Assembly: GCA_947631905.1 (NCBI GenBank) | Contig: CANRND010000004.1 | Location: 1 to 64,000 of the forward strand | DNA length: 64,000 nucleotides | Direction: 5' to 3' | DNA from: an uncultured Clostridia bacterium | GTDB taxonomy: Bacteria; Bacillota; Clostridia; Christensenellales; Borkfalkiaceae | In this document: positions 46,053-55,288 of the stretch, piece by piece | How the letters are laid out: each line of letters opens with the position of its first letter | Numbering within the stretch: position 1 is the first letter of the stretch | Notes under the pieces: model-generated | What the model was told of the DNA's origin: nothing | What the model saw: only the letters and a program-made list of their open reading frames with translations | The model's database searches: none | Program-made: the position numbers and the translations under genes

Positions 46053-47846
46053 TTATTGATGGAACTCTTCGTCGCCGCCGTCCTGCGCGCCGTTCGGAGC
46101 GCCCTGCGCGCCCGCTTGCTGGTAGAACTTTGCAAAGATGGGCTGAACTTTGTTCGACAGTTCCGCAAACGCCGCCTTGTACTGTTCCTCGTCGTCCGAG
46201 TCGAGCGCTTTCTTCGCCTCTTCGGTCGCGGAAGTGAGCGCCGCCTTGTCGTCCTCCGTGAGCTTGTCGCCGCTCTCTTTCACCGTCTGTTCCACGGAGA
46301 AGATGAGACCGTCGAGCTTGTTGCGCTCCTCCACTTTCTGCTTGCGCTTCTTGTCCTCTTCGGCAAAGCGCTCCGCCTCTTTCACCGCCTTGTCGATCTC
46401 TTCCTCGGTGAGATTGGTGGAAGAAGTGATTGTAATATCCGTACTCTTGCCCGTGCCGAGGTCTTTCGCTTCGACGTGGACGATGCCGTTCGCGTCGACG
46501 TCGAACGTGACTTCGATCTGCGGGATCCCGCGGGGAGCGGGCGCAATGCCCGTTAAAGTGAACTTGCCCATCGTCTTGTTGTCGCGGCAAAATTCGCGTT
46601 CGCCCTGCAAGACGTGGATCTCCACCGTCGTCTGGTTGTCCGCCGCCGTGGAGAATACCTGGCTCTTATGGGTGGGAATGGTGGTGTTTCTGTCGATAAG
46701 GCGGGTGAACACGCCGCCGAGCGTTTCGATGCCGAGGGAAAGCGGCATGACGTCGAGAAGAAGCACGTCTTTCACTTCGCCCGAGAGAACGCCGCCCTGG
46801 ATCGCCGCGCCGACCGCCACGCATTCGTCGGGGTTGATCCCTTTGAAAGGTTCCTTGCCCGTGATCTGCTTGACTTTTTCGACGACTGCGGGAACGCGGG
46901 TGGAACCACCCACGAGAATGACCTTGCCGATGTCGTTATAGGAGAGCCCCGCGTCTTTCATGGCGAGCCGCATGGGTTCCGCCGTCTTTTCCACGAGGTC
47001 GGAAATAAGCGTTTCGAACTTCTGGCGGGTGATTTCGAGTTCGAGGTGCGCGGGACCTGCCTCCGTCATGGAGATGAACGGCAGGGAAACGGTGGTAGAC
47101 GTCATGCCCGAAAGCTCGATCTTCGCCTTTTCGGCGGCCTCTTTGAGCCGTTGCATCGCCATCTTGTCTTTGGAAAGGTCCACGCCGTGGCTCTTCTTAA
47201 ATTCTTCCACCATGTAGTCCATGAGGCGTTTATCGAAGTCGTCGCCGCCGAGCATGTTGTTGCCGTTGGTGGCAAGGACCTCAAACACGCCGTCCGAAAT
47301 TTCGAGAATGGAGACGTCGAACGTACCGCCGCCGAGGTCGTAGATCATCACCTTGTTGCTCTCTTTGTCCTTATCGAGGCCGTAAGCGAGCGCCGCCGCC
47401 GTCGGCTCGTTGATGATACGGAGCACGTTGAGGCCCGCGATCTTGCCCGCGTCCTTTGTGGCCTGGCGCTGTGCGTCGGTGAAGTAAGCGGGGCAGGTGA
47501 TGACGGCGTCCGTCACTTTACTGCCGAGATAGGCCTCCGCGTCCGCTTTGAGCTTGCCTAAGATCATTGCGGAAATTTCCTGCGGGGAATAGGACTTTTC
47601 GTCGATCTTTACTTTATAATCCGACCCCATTTTCCGTTTGATGGAGCTGACCGTCTTGTCGGGATTGGCGACCGCCTGACGCTTCGCCACCTGCCCGACA
47701 ACGCGGGAGCCGTCCTTTTGGAATGCGACGACGGACGGGGTCGTTCTGCTCCCCTCCGCATTTGCGATGACGACGGGTTCCCCGCCTTCCATGACCGCGA
47801 CGCAAGAATTGGTTGTTCCCAAATCGATACCGATGATTTTCGCCAT
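46053..47846 (-). CDS. dnaK: Chaperone DnaK
   Basis: [47 protein letters not shown]. Confidence 0.98.
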   Translation of the reverse strand: MAKIIGIDLGTTNSCVAVMEGGEPVVIANAEGSRTTPSVVAFQKDGSRVVGQVAKRQAVANPDKTVSSIKRKMGSDYKVKIDEKSYSPQEISAMILGKLKADAEAYLGSKVTDAVITCPAYFTDAQRQATKDAGKIAGLNVLRIINEPTAAALAYGLDKDKESNKVMIYDLGGGTFDVSILEISDGVFEVLATNGNNMLGGDDFDKRLMDYMVEEFKKSHGVDLSKDKMAMQRLKEAAEKAKIELSGMTSTTVSLPFISMTEAGPAHLELEITRQKFETLISDLVEKTAEPMRLAMKDAGLSYNDIGKVILVGGSTRVPAVVEKVKQITGKEPFKGINPDECVAVGAAIQGGVLSGEVKDVLLLDVMPLSLGIETLGGVFTRLIDRNTTIPTHKSQVFSTAADNQTTVEIHVLQGEREFCRDNKTMGKFTLTGIAPAPRGIPQIEVTFDVDANGIVHVEAKDLGTGKSTDITITSSTNLTEEEIDKAVKEAERFAEEDKKRKQKVEERNKLDGLIFSVEQTVKESGDKLTEDDKAALTSATEEAKKALDSDDEEQYKAAFAELSNKVQPIFAKFYQQAGAQGAPNGAQDGGDEEFHQ

Positions 47847-47872
47847 AATATGATTTCTCTCCTTACTGTTTT

Positions 47873-48448
47873 TTATTTGATGACAACGACCTGCGCGTAT
47901 CTCAGCACCTTGCCGTTTTGTTTATAGCCCTTGCGGTAGACCTGTTTGACCGTGCCGCTCGTCTCCCCCTCTTCGGGATCGACCGCCATGATCGCCTCGC
48001 ACTCCTCCGCGTCAAATTCCTGCCCGACGGGATCCACGATCTCGATTTTTTCCTCTTTCAGAAGATTCCAAAAACTTGCCGTTACCATTGAGATGCCCTT
48101 TTTCGTGGCTTCGTCCCGGCAGACTTCGAGCGCGCGTTCGAGGTTATCCGCGATGGGGAAGAGTTTGCACACAACGTCCGCACGCCCCTCCTCGTAGCGC
48201 CGCGCGCTTTCCCGCGCCGTGCGCTTGCGGTAGTTCTCGTACTCCGCCGTCACCGAATACCACTTCCGCTTGAAGTCCTCCGCCTGCGCTTTCAGCGCGG
48301 AAAGTTCCTCTTCTTTTGTCTGCTCCGCAGGTTCCGTAGCGGGCTTAGACGGTTCCGTCTGCTCCGCCTGCGGCTCCCTTTCAAGCTCCGTTTGAGCCTC
48401 TTCGCGGGCTTCTTTCAGAGGTTCTTCCTGTTTCTTTTTCTTGTCCAC
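47873..48448 (-). CDS. grpE: Nucleotide exchange factor GrpE
   Basis: [11 protein letters not shown]...[13 protein letters not shown]...[12 protein letters not shown]...[22 protein letters not shown]. Confidence 0.95.
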   Translation of the reverse strand: MDKKKKQEEPLKEAREEAQTELEREPQAEQTEPSKPATEPAEQTKEEELSALKAQAEDFKRKWYSVTAEYENYRKRTARESARRYEEGRADVVCKLFPIADNLERALEVCRDEATKKGISMVTASFWNLLKEEKIEIVDPVGQEFDAEECEAIMAVDPEEGETSGTVKQVYRKGYKQNGKVLRYAQVVVIK

Positions 48449-48638
48449 TGTCTTACCGCCGTGTGTTTGCTTGCGCCTCGCGGCGCATTTTCATACATAA
48501 ATATAATGCCAAATCCGAAAGTTCAAACGCTTTTCCGCAATTTTTTCGGAACTTTTCCCAAAAAATTTTTTCCTCGCCCTTTACATTGCCCCGAAAATGT
48601 ATTAAAATAATGGAAAAGAGCTTATTAGGGGGACCCAA

Positions 48639-49265
48639 ATGGAAACCAGAGGTTTGGAACTGACCGCAAAACGGAACAAAAAGGTGAAGATCCGTGTGAT
48701 CGAAGGCCACTTCGCCACCCAGCACTCCCACGTCAGCCACTGCATCGACATGACCGCCGTCAAATCGGAGATGAACATGGCGAAAGAGGCGGCGAAACTT
48801 TTCTCGGAAAATTTCTACTCCACCCCCATCGACACGATCATCACGCTCGAACGCACGAAGATGCTCGGCGCGTTCCTCGCGGGCGAACTTTCGTCAGGCG
48901 GCATCAATCAAGGCGCGGATATTGCCGTCGTCTCCCCCGAGATCACGGGAGACAAGATGATTTTGCGGGACAATCTTCTCCCCTATGTAAAGAACAAGCG
49001 GGTATTGCTTTTAACGGCGACCGCGACGACGGGCCTGACTCTTGCAAGCGCGCTCGAAGGCATCCGCTACTACGGCGGGGAGACCGCGGGCGCGGCGGCG
49101 GTGTTCGGCGGGAATTTCTCCTTTAAGAATATCCCCGTGGTGCGCCTCTTCGGCGTGGAAGACATCCGCGGATACAGTTCGTTCTCGGCAAACGAATGCC
49201 CTTACTGCCGCGCAGGCATAAAAATCGACGCCCTCGTCAATTCGTACGGGTATAGCAAGATATAA
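48639..49265 (+). CDS. Phosphoribosyltransferase-like protein (orotate PRTase-like fold)
   Basis: DTIITLERTKMLGAFLAGELSSGG; RVLLLTATATTGLTLASALEGIRYYGGE (PRPP-loop-like region, atypical). Confidence 0.55.
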   Translation: METRGLELTAKRNKKVKIRVIEGHFATQHSHVSHCIDMTAVKSEMNMAKEAAKLFSENFYSTPIDTIITLERTKMLGAFLAGELSSGGINQGADIAVVSPEITGDKMILRDNLLPYVKNKRVLLLTATATTGLTLASALEGIRYYGGETAGAAAVFGGNFSFKNIPVVRLFGVEDIRGYSSFSANECPYCRAGIKIDALVNSYGYSKI

Positions 49266-49440
49266 GGTTCACGAAAAATCTTTTGCTTCGCAAAATCTTT
49301 TTCCGTGAGGAAACTTGCATTTGCGTTTTAACTTGCTCAACCTCTTATTCGTTCCATCGGACAAAAAGGCAAAAGTAATTGCCAAATTGAGTCGCCCACG
49401 GCGGAAGTCAATTCCGCCTAAGGCAAGCAAATTTACGGCA
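49266..49440 (+). repeat. Family B structured repeat, copy B2
   Basis: cacgaaaaatcttttgcttcgcaaaatctttttccgtg (49270-49307) + GGCAA..TTGCC + GGCGGAA-GTCAA-TTCCGCC hairpins. Confidence 0.85.
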
Positions 49441-49468
49441 GAAGTAGCGCTACGGCGCTCGGCATTAT

Positions 49469-49638
49469 TCACGAAAAATCTTTTGCTTCGCAAAATCTTT
49501 TTCCGTGAGGAAACTTGCATTTGCGTTTTAACTTGCTCAACCTCTTATTCGTTTCATCGGACAAGAAGCCGTAAGTGTGCGGCAAATTGAGTGCGCTTAT
49601 GGAAAATGGCGATTTTCCAACGCGCAGTGATTTGTGAA
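49469..49638 (+). repeat. Family B structured repeat, copy B3
   Basis: Same 5' hairpin (49470-49507); GCCG..CGGC and TGGAAAAT-GGCG-ATTTTCCA hairpins replace those of B2. Confidence 0.85.
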
Positions 49639-49655
49639 CATTAGGCGCATTCCCA

Positions 49656-49768
49656 AAATGTCATTTCGACCGAAGTGAGGCAGCGAACGGAGTGGAGAAA
49701 TCTCTACCATATTAAACCTAATGATGAGATTTCTCGACTTCACTTCGTTCCGCTCGAAATGACAAATT
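49656..49768. repeat. Family A dispersed repeat
   Basis: tgtcatttcgaccgaagtgaggcagcgaacggagtggagaaatctctacc ... gatgagatttctcgacttcacttcgttccgctcgaaatgaca. Confidence 0.9.
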
Positions 49769-49955
49769 GGAACTGCGGAGGTGAAAATTTTGAGTTGGAA
49801 CAGATGGGGTCAAAGCGACCCGACATATTCTCAGGCAAAGGCGGACAGCGCCGCAGCGCAAGCGGAAGCAAAAGCGGCGCGCGCACGCGACCTCAAAGCC
49901 GCAAAAGAGAAAAAAAGGCGGAAAAAGCCGCCGGCAAAGCAAACAAATAAATACG

Positions 49956-49995
49956 CGGCGCCGCCGATGCCCAAAGCATCGGCGGCGCCTTTTTC
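49956..49995. terminator. Rho-independent terminator
   Basis: gcgccgccgatgcccaaagcatcggcggcgccttttt. Confidence 0.75.
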
Positions 49996-50016
49996 GTTTC
50001 AAATCCTTACTTCTCT

Positions 50017-50703
50017 TTATTTTCTTTCTTTATTTTCACGTTCGAGGCGGTTCCGACGGTCGGTTAAAAGTTCGCCTTCATAGGTAAAATACAGTGTTCC
50101 TTGCACAGGACCCTTGCTACCGAGCAATTCCCTTGCAAGTCCGCTCATCGAGCGCATTTCACCGTGATAAGAAACCCTGCGCTCATCGGCAACAGTGCAA
50201 AGGATGGAGGGATCGTGCGAAAACGTGAGCTCTGCCCCGACAGGAATGCCGCACTTTGCAAAGGAGAAATTTTCCCGCCGCTCGTGGCTCTCCGTTTCGA
50301 TCTCTTCGGCAAGTTCCTCCGCTTCCCTCTCCGCCTTGTTCGGCGCGACTTTCTTTAACCGCTTTGTACTTCCCGTGATCTTTGCGATCCCTTCGAGAAG
50401 CGCATAGGCGTCCTCGGCGCTCATGGCGTAAAATTCCCGCACCCGCTTTTTGCCCTCGAAATTTTCGATCGCCCGCAAATTGGGATTTAGGTTATCGATG
50501 ATCTTATGTAGCTCAATATCGGAAAGACGGGACTGCACGCCGTATATGGCATACACCCGAAAGGCGAACGGAACGCATTCGCTTCGGTTGAGCTGTGCGA
50601 GCCGCTTGTCGATGTCGTCCGCATACCCGATCTTTACATAGTCGGGAAAGGAGGGATTGGTCAAGATATAGATGACGCCCTGTTCTTTCTGTTCGTTGTC
50701 CAT
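50017..50703 (-). CDS. GIY-YIG (T5orf172-like) nuclease family protein with C-terminal unknown domain
   Basis: GVIYILTNPSFPDYVKIGYADDIDKRLAQLNRSECVPFAFRVYAIY...LSDIELHKII. Confidence 0.85.
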   Translation of the reverse strand: MDNEQKEQGVIYILTNPSFPDYVKIGYADDIDKRLAQLNRSECVPFAFRVYAIYGVQSRLSDIELHKIIDNLNPNLRAIENFEGKKRVREFYAMSAEDAYALLEGIAKITGSTKRLKKVAPNKAEREAEELAEEIETESHERRENFSFAKCGIPVGAELTFSHDPSILCTVADERRVSYHGEMRSMSGLARELLGSKGPVQGTLYFTYEGELLTDRRNRLERENKERK

Positions 50704-50767
50704 GCGCTTCTCCTTTGTTTGTCCTAAGTATATCACAGTCCTGCCGAAAAATCAACCGTTCATTTCT

Positions 50768-51295
50768 TTATTCCCCGAAAAATCTCCTTATGATTTCCGC
50801 GATCTTGCTTTTATACACGATGTTCCCGTTTCCGCCCGCAAAACAGAGCGGCGGATACACCACGCACCACCAGTTGTCCCCCTTGCCCGAGCCGAGTTCT
50901 AAGATGAGTGCGTCGTACACACCCGCCTCCAAAGTGAGGTTTTCATACACCCGTGTGGGGAAATTCTCCTGCTTCAAGGTCGCCTTTGCGCCGTATGCAA
51001 ACCCGTTTGTGCGCAATACTTCTTCCGCGACGTCTTCGATCTCCCCGAGCAAATTCCCGATCTTTTGCATCGCTTCCGCCTTGCTATCGCACTCCGCCAC
51101 GGCGGGCGTGAGAAATTCCACCACCTTATCGCGCACTTTGTACTTGACCGCCTGCGCTTCCGCCTCGTTGGAATCCGCGCGGATATGCACCCGCAGATAG
51201 GACGCGTTTTCGCTTTCCCTCCCGTTGAAGCCCCCGAACGCAAACACGGTAGCAATCAGACCCGCCAACAGACACACGACCGCGATTTTTTTCAT
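50768..51295 (-). CDS. spoIIR: Stage II sporulation protein R
   Basis: LRVHIRADSNEAEAQAVKYKVRDKVVEFLTP...EAGVYDALILELGSGKGDNWWCVVYPPLCF. Confidence 0.95.
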   Translation of the reverse strand: MKKIAVVCLLAGLIATVFAFGGFNGRESENASYLRVHIRADSNEAEAQAVKYKVRDKVVEFLTPAVAECDSKAEAMQKIGNLLGEIEDVAEEVLRTNGFAYGAKATLKQENFPTRVYENLTLEAGVYDALILELGSGKGDNWWCVVYPPLCFAGGNGNIVYKSKIAEIIRRFFGE

Positions 51296-51368
51296 AAAAC
51301 GACCTCCGCTTTTTCTTCGCGGAGGTTATTGACCGATGAGAAAAGTTTTATACCTTAACGTTTGTATT

Positions 51369-52037
51369 TTAACGCATGCCTGCAATGTGCCAGCTCTCTT
51401 CGAGAAAGTTTTCGATCTCCTCTAACCCCACGCTCCCATCGAGCGGGAGAGCGATCCAGTGCTTTTTGTTCATGTGCCAGCCGCGGAACACTTTCACGTT
51501 GTCTACCAAAAGTTCTATCTCCGCGGGGTCGGCGCGCACGTCGAGGATCTCCACATTTCCCTCGCCCGCGATCCCGAGCTTCTTGCGCGCCACCGTGAGG
51601 ACCGCGCCGTACCACTTCCCGTTGTCCTTTCTGCGCCAGATCGCGTTGTCGGGGAACTTTTCCCAGAGATATTCGGGTTCGTCGCCGTACTTTTCGCGCA
51701 CGCGGGCGATGAGCTTTTTCGTGACCGCGCTCTTGAAAATCTCCGTATCAAAGCACCTTTCTGCGATATTTTGCAATACGGTTTCGTATTCTCCGCGCAC
51801 CCGTCCGACGAACTCCCCCGCCGCACTCTCCACGAGGTGCAGGGTATACGGCTCCTCGGTGAGCGTATCCAACAGTTCGGTTTTTACCGTCCCGTCCTTT
51901 TGAACGCGCACCGTCATTTCAAACTGTCCGTCGGCGACCTCCGTGCGGAACACGCACTCTCCGCCCTCTTCCAGAAAACCGTAGAGCCGCAATTTTTCAA
52001 AGTTCGGCGCTTTGAATTTGAAAAAGTCGGTCAGCAT
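51369..52037 (-). CDS. MmcQ/YjbR family DNA-binding protein
   Basis: C-terminal PDNAIWRRKDNGKWYGAVLTVARKKLG...VFRGWHMNKKHWIALPLDGSVGLEEIENFLEESWHIA; ATG at 52037. Confidence 0.82.
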   Translation of the reverse strand: MLTDFFKFKAPNFEKLRLYGFLEEGGECVFRTEVADGQFEMTVRVQKDGTVKTELLDTLTEEPYTLHLVESAAGEFVGRVRGEYETVLQNIAERCFDTEIFKSAVTKKLIARVREKYGDEPEYLWEKFPDNAIWRRKDNGKWYGAVLTVARKKLGIAGEGNVEILDVRADPAEIELLVDNVKVFRGWHMNKKHWIALPLDGSVGLEEIENFLEESWHIAGMR

Positions 52038-53119
52038 GTTAAATCCGTCCCCGTAATCACGCCCCCGCCGAGGCACTGCGTTTCGTCGTAGAGGACGGCG
52101 TACTGCCCCTCGGTGACCGCGCGCTGGGGTTCGCGGAAGAAAATTTCCGCCCCCGTTTCCCCTTTCCGCACCACATGCACCGCCTGTTCGCTCTGGCGGT
52201 AGCGGAATTTGGCAAAGCAATCGAACTCCTCCGCTTTGGGGACGGACGGGATGTAGTTCATCCCTTGCACGGTGCAACGGGTGGAGTATAGCGGCGTTTC
52301 ATCGCCGTGGGAGACGTAGAGAATGTTGTTTTTCAGGTCCTTTTTGACGACGAACCATCTGCCCTCTTCCCCCTTTCTGCCGCCGAGGTCCAGCCCCCGC
52401 CGCTGCCCGAGGGTGTAGTACATGAGGCCGATATGCTCGCCCACTTCCTCGCCCGAGAGCGTGAGAATTTTGCCCGGTTGCGCGGGCAGATATTCCTGCA
52501 AGAATTTGCGGAAGTTGCGTTCGCCGATAAAGCACACGCCCGTGCTATCTTTTTTTTCGGCCGTGGAAAGATGTCCGCGCGCGGCGATCTCCCGCACCTC
52601 GGCTTTCATAAGAGAGGCGAGCGGGAAGAGAACGCCGTCGAGTTGGGGCTGGGTGAGCTGGTTGAGAAAGTAGGTCTGGTCCTTGCTTTGGTCTTTGGCT
52701 TTGAGCAGGCGGTGGACGCCGTTTTCGTGCGAAATGCCGCAGTAATGCCCCGTGGCGATATAGTCCGCGCCGAGCGCCTTTGCGTACTCCTTAAAGGGAC
52801 CGAACTTGATCTCGCGGTTGCAGAGGACGTCGGGGTTGGGAGTCCTGCCCGCGCGGTACTCGGCAAGGAAGTAGGAAAAGACGCGCTCCATATATTCTTT
52901 GGCGAAGTTGACGGAATAATAGGGCATGCCGAGAAGCCCGCACACCCGCTTGACGTCCTCGAAGTCCTCCTCCGCGGTGCAAGCGCCGCCGACATCGTCC
53001 TCTTCCCAATTCTTCATAAAGAGGCCCACGGCATGATAGCCCTGCTCCTTTAAGAGAAGGGCGGCGACCGAGCTATCCACTCCCCCGCTCATTCCGACGA
53101 CGACCGTCTTTTGCGACAC
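52031..53119 (-). CDS. mnmA: tRNA 2-thiouridine(34) synthase MnmA
   Basis: VVVGMSGGVDSSVAALLLKEQGYHAVGLFMKNWEEDD; PNPDVLCNREIKFGPF; KKDSTGVCFIGERNF. Confidence 0.97.
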   Translation of the reverse strand: MSQKTVVVGMSGGVDSSVAALLLKEQGYHAVGLFMKNWEEDDVGGACTAEEDFEDVKRVCGLLGMPYYSVNFAKEYMERVFSYFLAEYRAGRTPNPDVLCNREIKFGPFKEYAKALGADYIATGHYCGISHENGVHRLLKAKDQSKDQTYFLNQLTQPQLDGVLFPLASLMKAEVREIAARGHLSTAEKKDSTGVCFIGERNFRKFLQEYLPAQPGKILTLSGEEVGEHIGLMYYTLGQRRGLDLGGRKGEEGRWFVVKKDLKNNILYVSHGDETPLYSTRCTVQGMNYIPSVPKAEEFDCFAKFRYRQSEQAVHVVRKGETGAEIFFREPQRAVTEGQYAVLYDETQCLGGGVITGTDLTC

Positions 53120-53223
53120 GATTTTGCGCTCCCGAAAATTTTTTCTTTATTTTACCATATTCCCGCAAAAATATAAAGCATTTTTTCGGGGAATGTGCTA
53201 TAATGGAAAAACAATGACGGCGC

Positions 53224-53300
53224 GTACTCGTAGTGTAATTGGATAACATTATGGCCTCCGACGCCATCGACTCCGGGTTCGAGCCCCGGCGGGTACACCA
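53224..53300 (+). tRNA. tRNA-Arg(CCG)
   Basis: Acceptor GTACTCG/CGGGTAC; anticodon arm ATGGC-CTCCGAC-GCCAT (anticodon CCG); T arm CCGGG-TTCGAGC-CCCGG; encoded CCA. Confidence 0.92.
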
Positions 53301-53301
53301 A

Positions 53302-53338
53302 AAGCGCAGAATGGCGATTGCCATTCTGCGCTTTTGTT
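53302..53338 (+). terminator. Rho-independent terminator after tRNA-Arg
   Basis: aaaagcgcagaatggcgattgccattctgcgctttt. Confidence 0.85.
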
Positions 53339-53536
53339 ACCCCCGCCAACGGGGCGAGAACCCGCAGGGTTCGCCCCGCCCGAGGTTTCTGTTTGTGCTA
53401 CTAAGGGCGGCACGAGCCGCTTCGCGGCGAAGTAGCCCGACGGATACACCACAAAGAACGTAAGTCGAACCTCGGCTTGCGTTTTTTTCATAATTAAATA
53501 GAATGAACCCGGTTCAATACCGAACTCATTCACAAA

Positions 53537-53923
53537 TCATTTCACTAATTTTTTTCTTATTTGCAATATCAGAATACTTAACCCTAAAGCAAATATTGCC
53601 CCGAATACAGTTAACGATGTAATAGCAAAAGGCAATTCACGCTCTATCACCTCATTAGAAAGCGTAAATATCAAGACAATCATAAAAGGTACACCAAGAT
53701 AAACGGTTGAAAAAATATCAACGCCCAAAACACTTTCATCCCAGCCTTGCAGGAAACAAATAACGAAATATACGAAAGCATAAATCGCAAATGCGTAGTA
53801 CCAACCGATACCCGAAACGGAACCACTATGCGAATAGCCGTATTCGTAACCGATTTTCCCAACCATCAATCCGAATAATAATAGTGTAAATGCAAATTTG
53901 ATATATCGGATAATTTTCATCAT
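53537..53923 (-). CDS. Small AT-rich four-TM hypothetical membrane protein
   Basis: ORF with several hydrophobic segments in a locally AT-rich region. Confidence 0.55.
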   Translation of the reverse strand: MMKIIRYIKFAFTLLLFGLMVGKIGYEYGYSHSGSVSGIGWYYAFAIYAFVYFVICFLQGWDESVLGVDIFSTVYLGVPFMIVLIFTLSNEVIERELPFAITSLTVFGAIFALGLSILILQIRKKLVK

Positions 53924-54117
53924 TAATCTCTTATATGAGCTATATCTCTCTTATTATAATCTTACCAAAATTTATACGATTTGTCAATAGCAGACAAAAT
54001 TTTTTAATATCCCCGACACGCAGGATAAAGCTCTCTCCGCGCTAAACAAAATCCTATGTTTTCATCATATGCGGCGCACGAGCGGGCTTTGCCCGCGAAG
54101 TAGCCCCGGCGGGAGTC

Positions 54118-54308
54118 GGACACCCTTCGACAAGCTCAGGGTGACGTGTTAGAACATGGTGAGATTTCTCCACTCCGCTCGCGTTGCTCGCTACGGTCGA
54201 AATGACAAATCAACCCCGAGCCGTTCCAAAATGTCATGTTGAGCGGAACGAAGTGAAGTCGAAACATCTCTACCTCGTTGCCGCTCGCACGGCTGAAACG
54301 AAATGACA
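54118..54308. repeat. Family A dispersed repeat
   Basis: gagatttctccactccgctcgcgttgctcgctacggtcgaaatgaca ... aatgtcatgttgagcggaacgaagtgaagtcgaaacatctctacc. Confidence 0.88.
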
Positions 54309-54327
54309 TAAAAAAACAATGCAAGCG

Positions 54328-54367
54328 CATAGAAAAAAAGGAACGGCGGACCGTTCCTTTTTTTCTA
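54328..54367 (-). terminator. Rho-independent terminator of aquaporin gene
   Basis: gaaaaaaaggaacggcggaccgttcctttttttc. Confidence 0.85.
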
Positions 54368-54383
54368 TGCCCTGTTTAACGGT

Positions 54384-55091
54384 TTATCTCCGCGGCTTTT
54401 CTTCCTTTTTGCTTTCCAAAAAGCTGTACAACGCCGCCGCAAACACCGCGCCCAAAATGGGACCCGCAATAAAGATCCAGATCTGCGAGATCGCCGTAAA
54501 GTCGCCGCCGATCATTTGGAGCAGAGCGGGACCGATCGAACGCGCGGGATTGACCGACGTACCCGTGAGACGGATGCCGAGCAGATGCACGAGCGTGAGC
54601 GCAAGCCCGATGACAACTCCCGTGACCGCCTTATTCTCTGTTTTACTCGTGACCCCCAAAATGGCAAGCACGAACGCGAACGTTAAAACGATTTCGACGA
54701 CAAGCCCCACAAACAGCGAACCGACGTCCCCGTATGCCGTGATGAGCGTCGGTTGCACGGCATTGCCGCCCAACGACGAAAAATCTCCGAAGAACAGCCC
54801 GACGACCGCCGCCCCCGCGATCGCGCCGAGGACCTGGCTGACGACATAGCCGACGTAATCCCGCGCCGTCATTTTGCCGCTCAGCAGCATCGCCGTGGAG
54901 ACGGCGGGGTTGATATGGCAGCCCGAGATGTTCCCGATGGAATACGCCATTGCCACGATGACAAGCCCGAACGCGAGCGCCGTTGCAACGATCCCGTCGT
55001 TCCCCGTGCAGCCCGTGGCGACCGCCACGCCGCAACCGAACACGACGAGGATAAACGTGCCGACAAATTCCGCAATACATTTTTTCAGCAT
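54384..55091 (-). CDS. Aquaporin / MIP family channel
   Basis: Two NPA motifs: SGCHINPAVSTAMLL and TGTSVNPARSIGPAL. Confidence 0.95.
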   Translation of the reverse strand: MLKKCIAEFVGTFILVVFGCGVAVATGCTGNDGIVATALAFGLVIVAMAYSIGNISGCHINPAVSTAMLLSGKMTARDYVGYVVSQVLGAIAGAAVVGLFFGDFSSLGGNAVQPTLITAYGDVGSLFVGLVVEIVLTFAFVLAILGVTSKTENKAVTGVVIGLALTLVHLLGIRLTGTSVNPARSIGPALLQMIGGDFTAISQIWIFIAGPILGAVFAAALYSFLESKKEEKPRR

Positions 55092-55288
55092 AAAAAAGCC
55101 TCCTTTTTCTTAACGGCATTTTAGCACTTCCGCGGCGCAATGTCAAACCGATTTCCCCCTTTCCTCCGATTTAACGGGGCGGACGGCAATATTTCGGAAA
55201 AATTTTTTCGGATATTGACACCGCCCGCGTTTGATGTTAAACTTTTTGTGGTATAATAAAAGAAAACAAAAAGCGAGGTATTCCTGCC

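Noticed and set aside
49781-50083. Possible small protein with good SD (GTG/TTG start)
   Set aside because: Frame reads straight through a strong terminator hairpin (49956-49995) and overlaps the GIY-YIG gene on the other strand; it could be a short peptide gene but evidence is inadequate.
53340-54310. Active integrative element next to tRNA-Arg
   Set aside because: No integrase, recombinase or att repeat found; only a compositional anomaly is supported.
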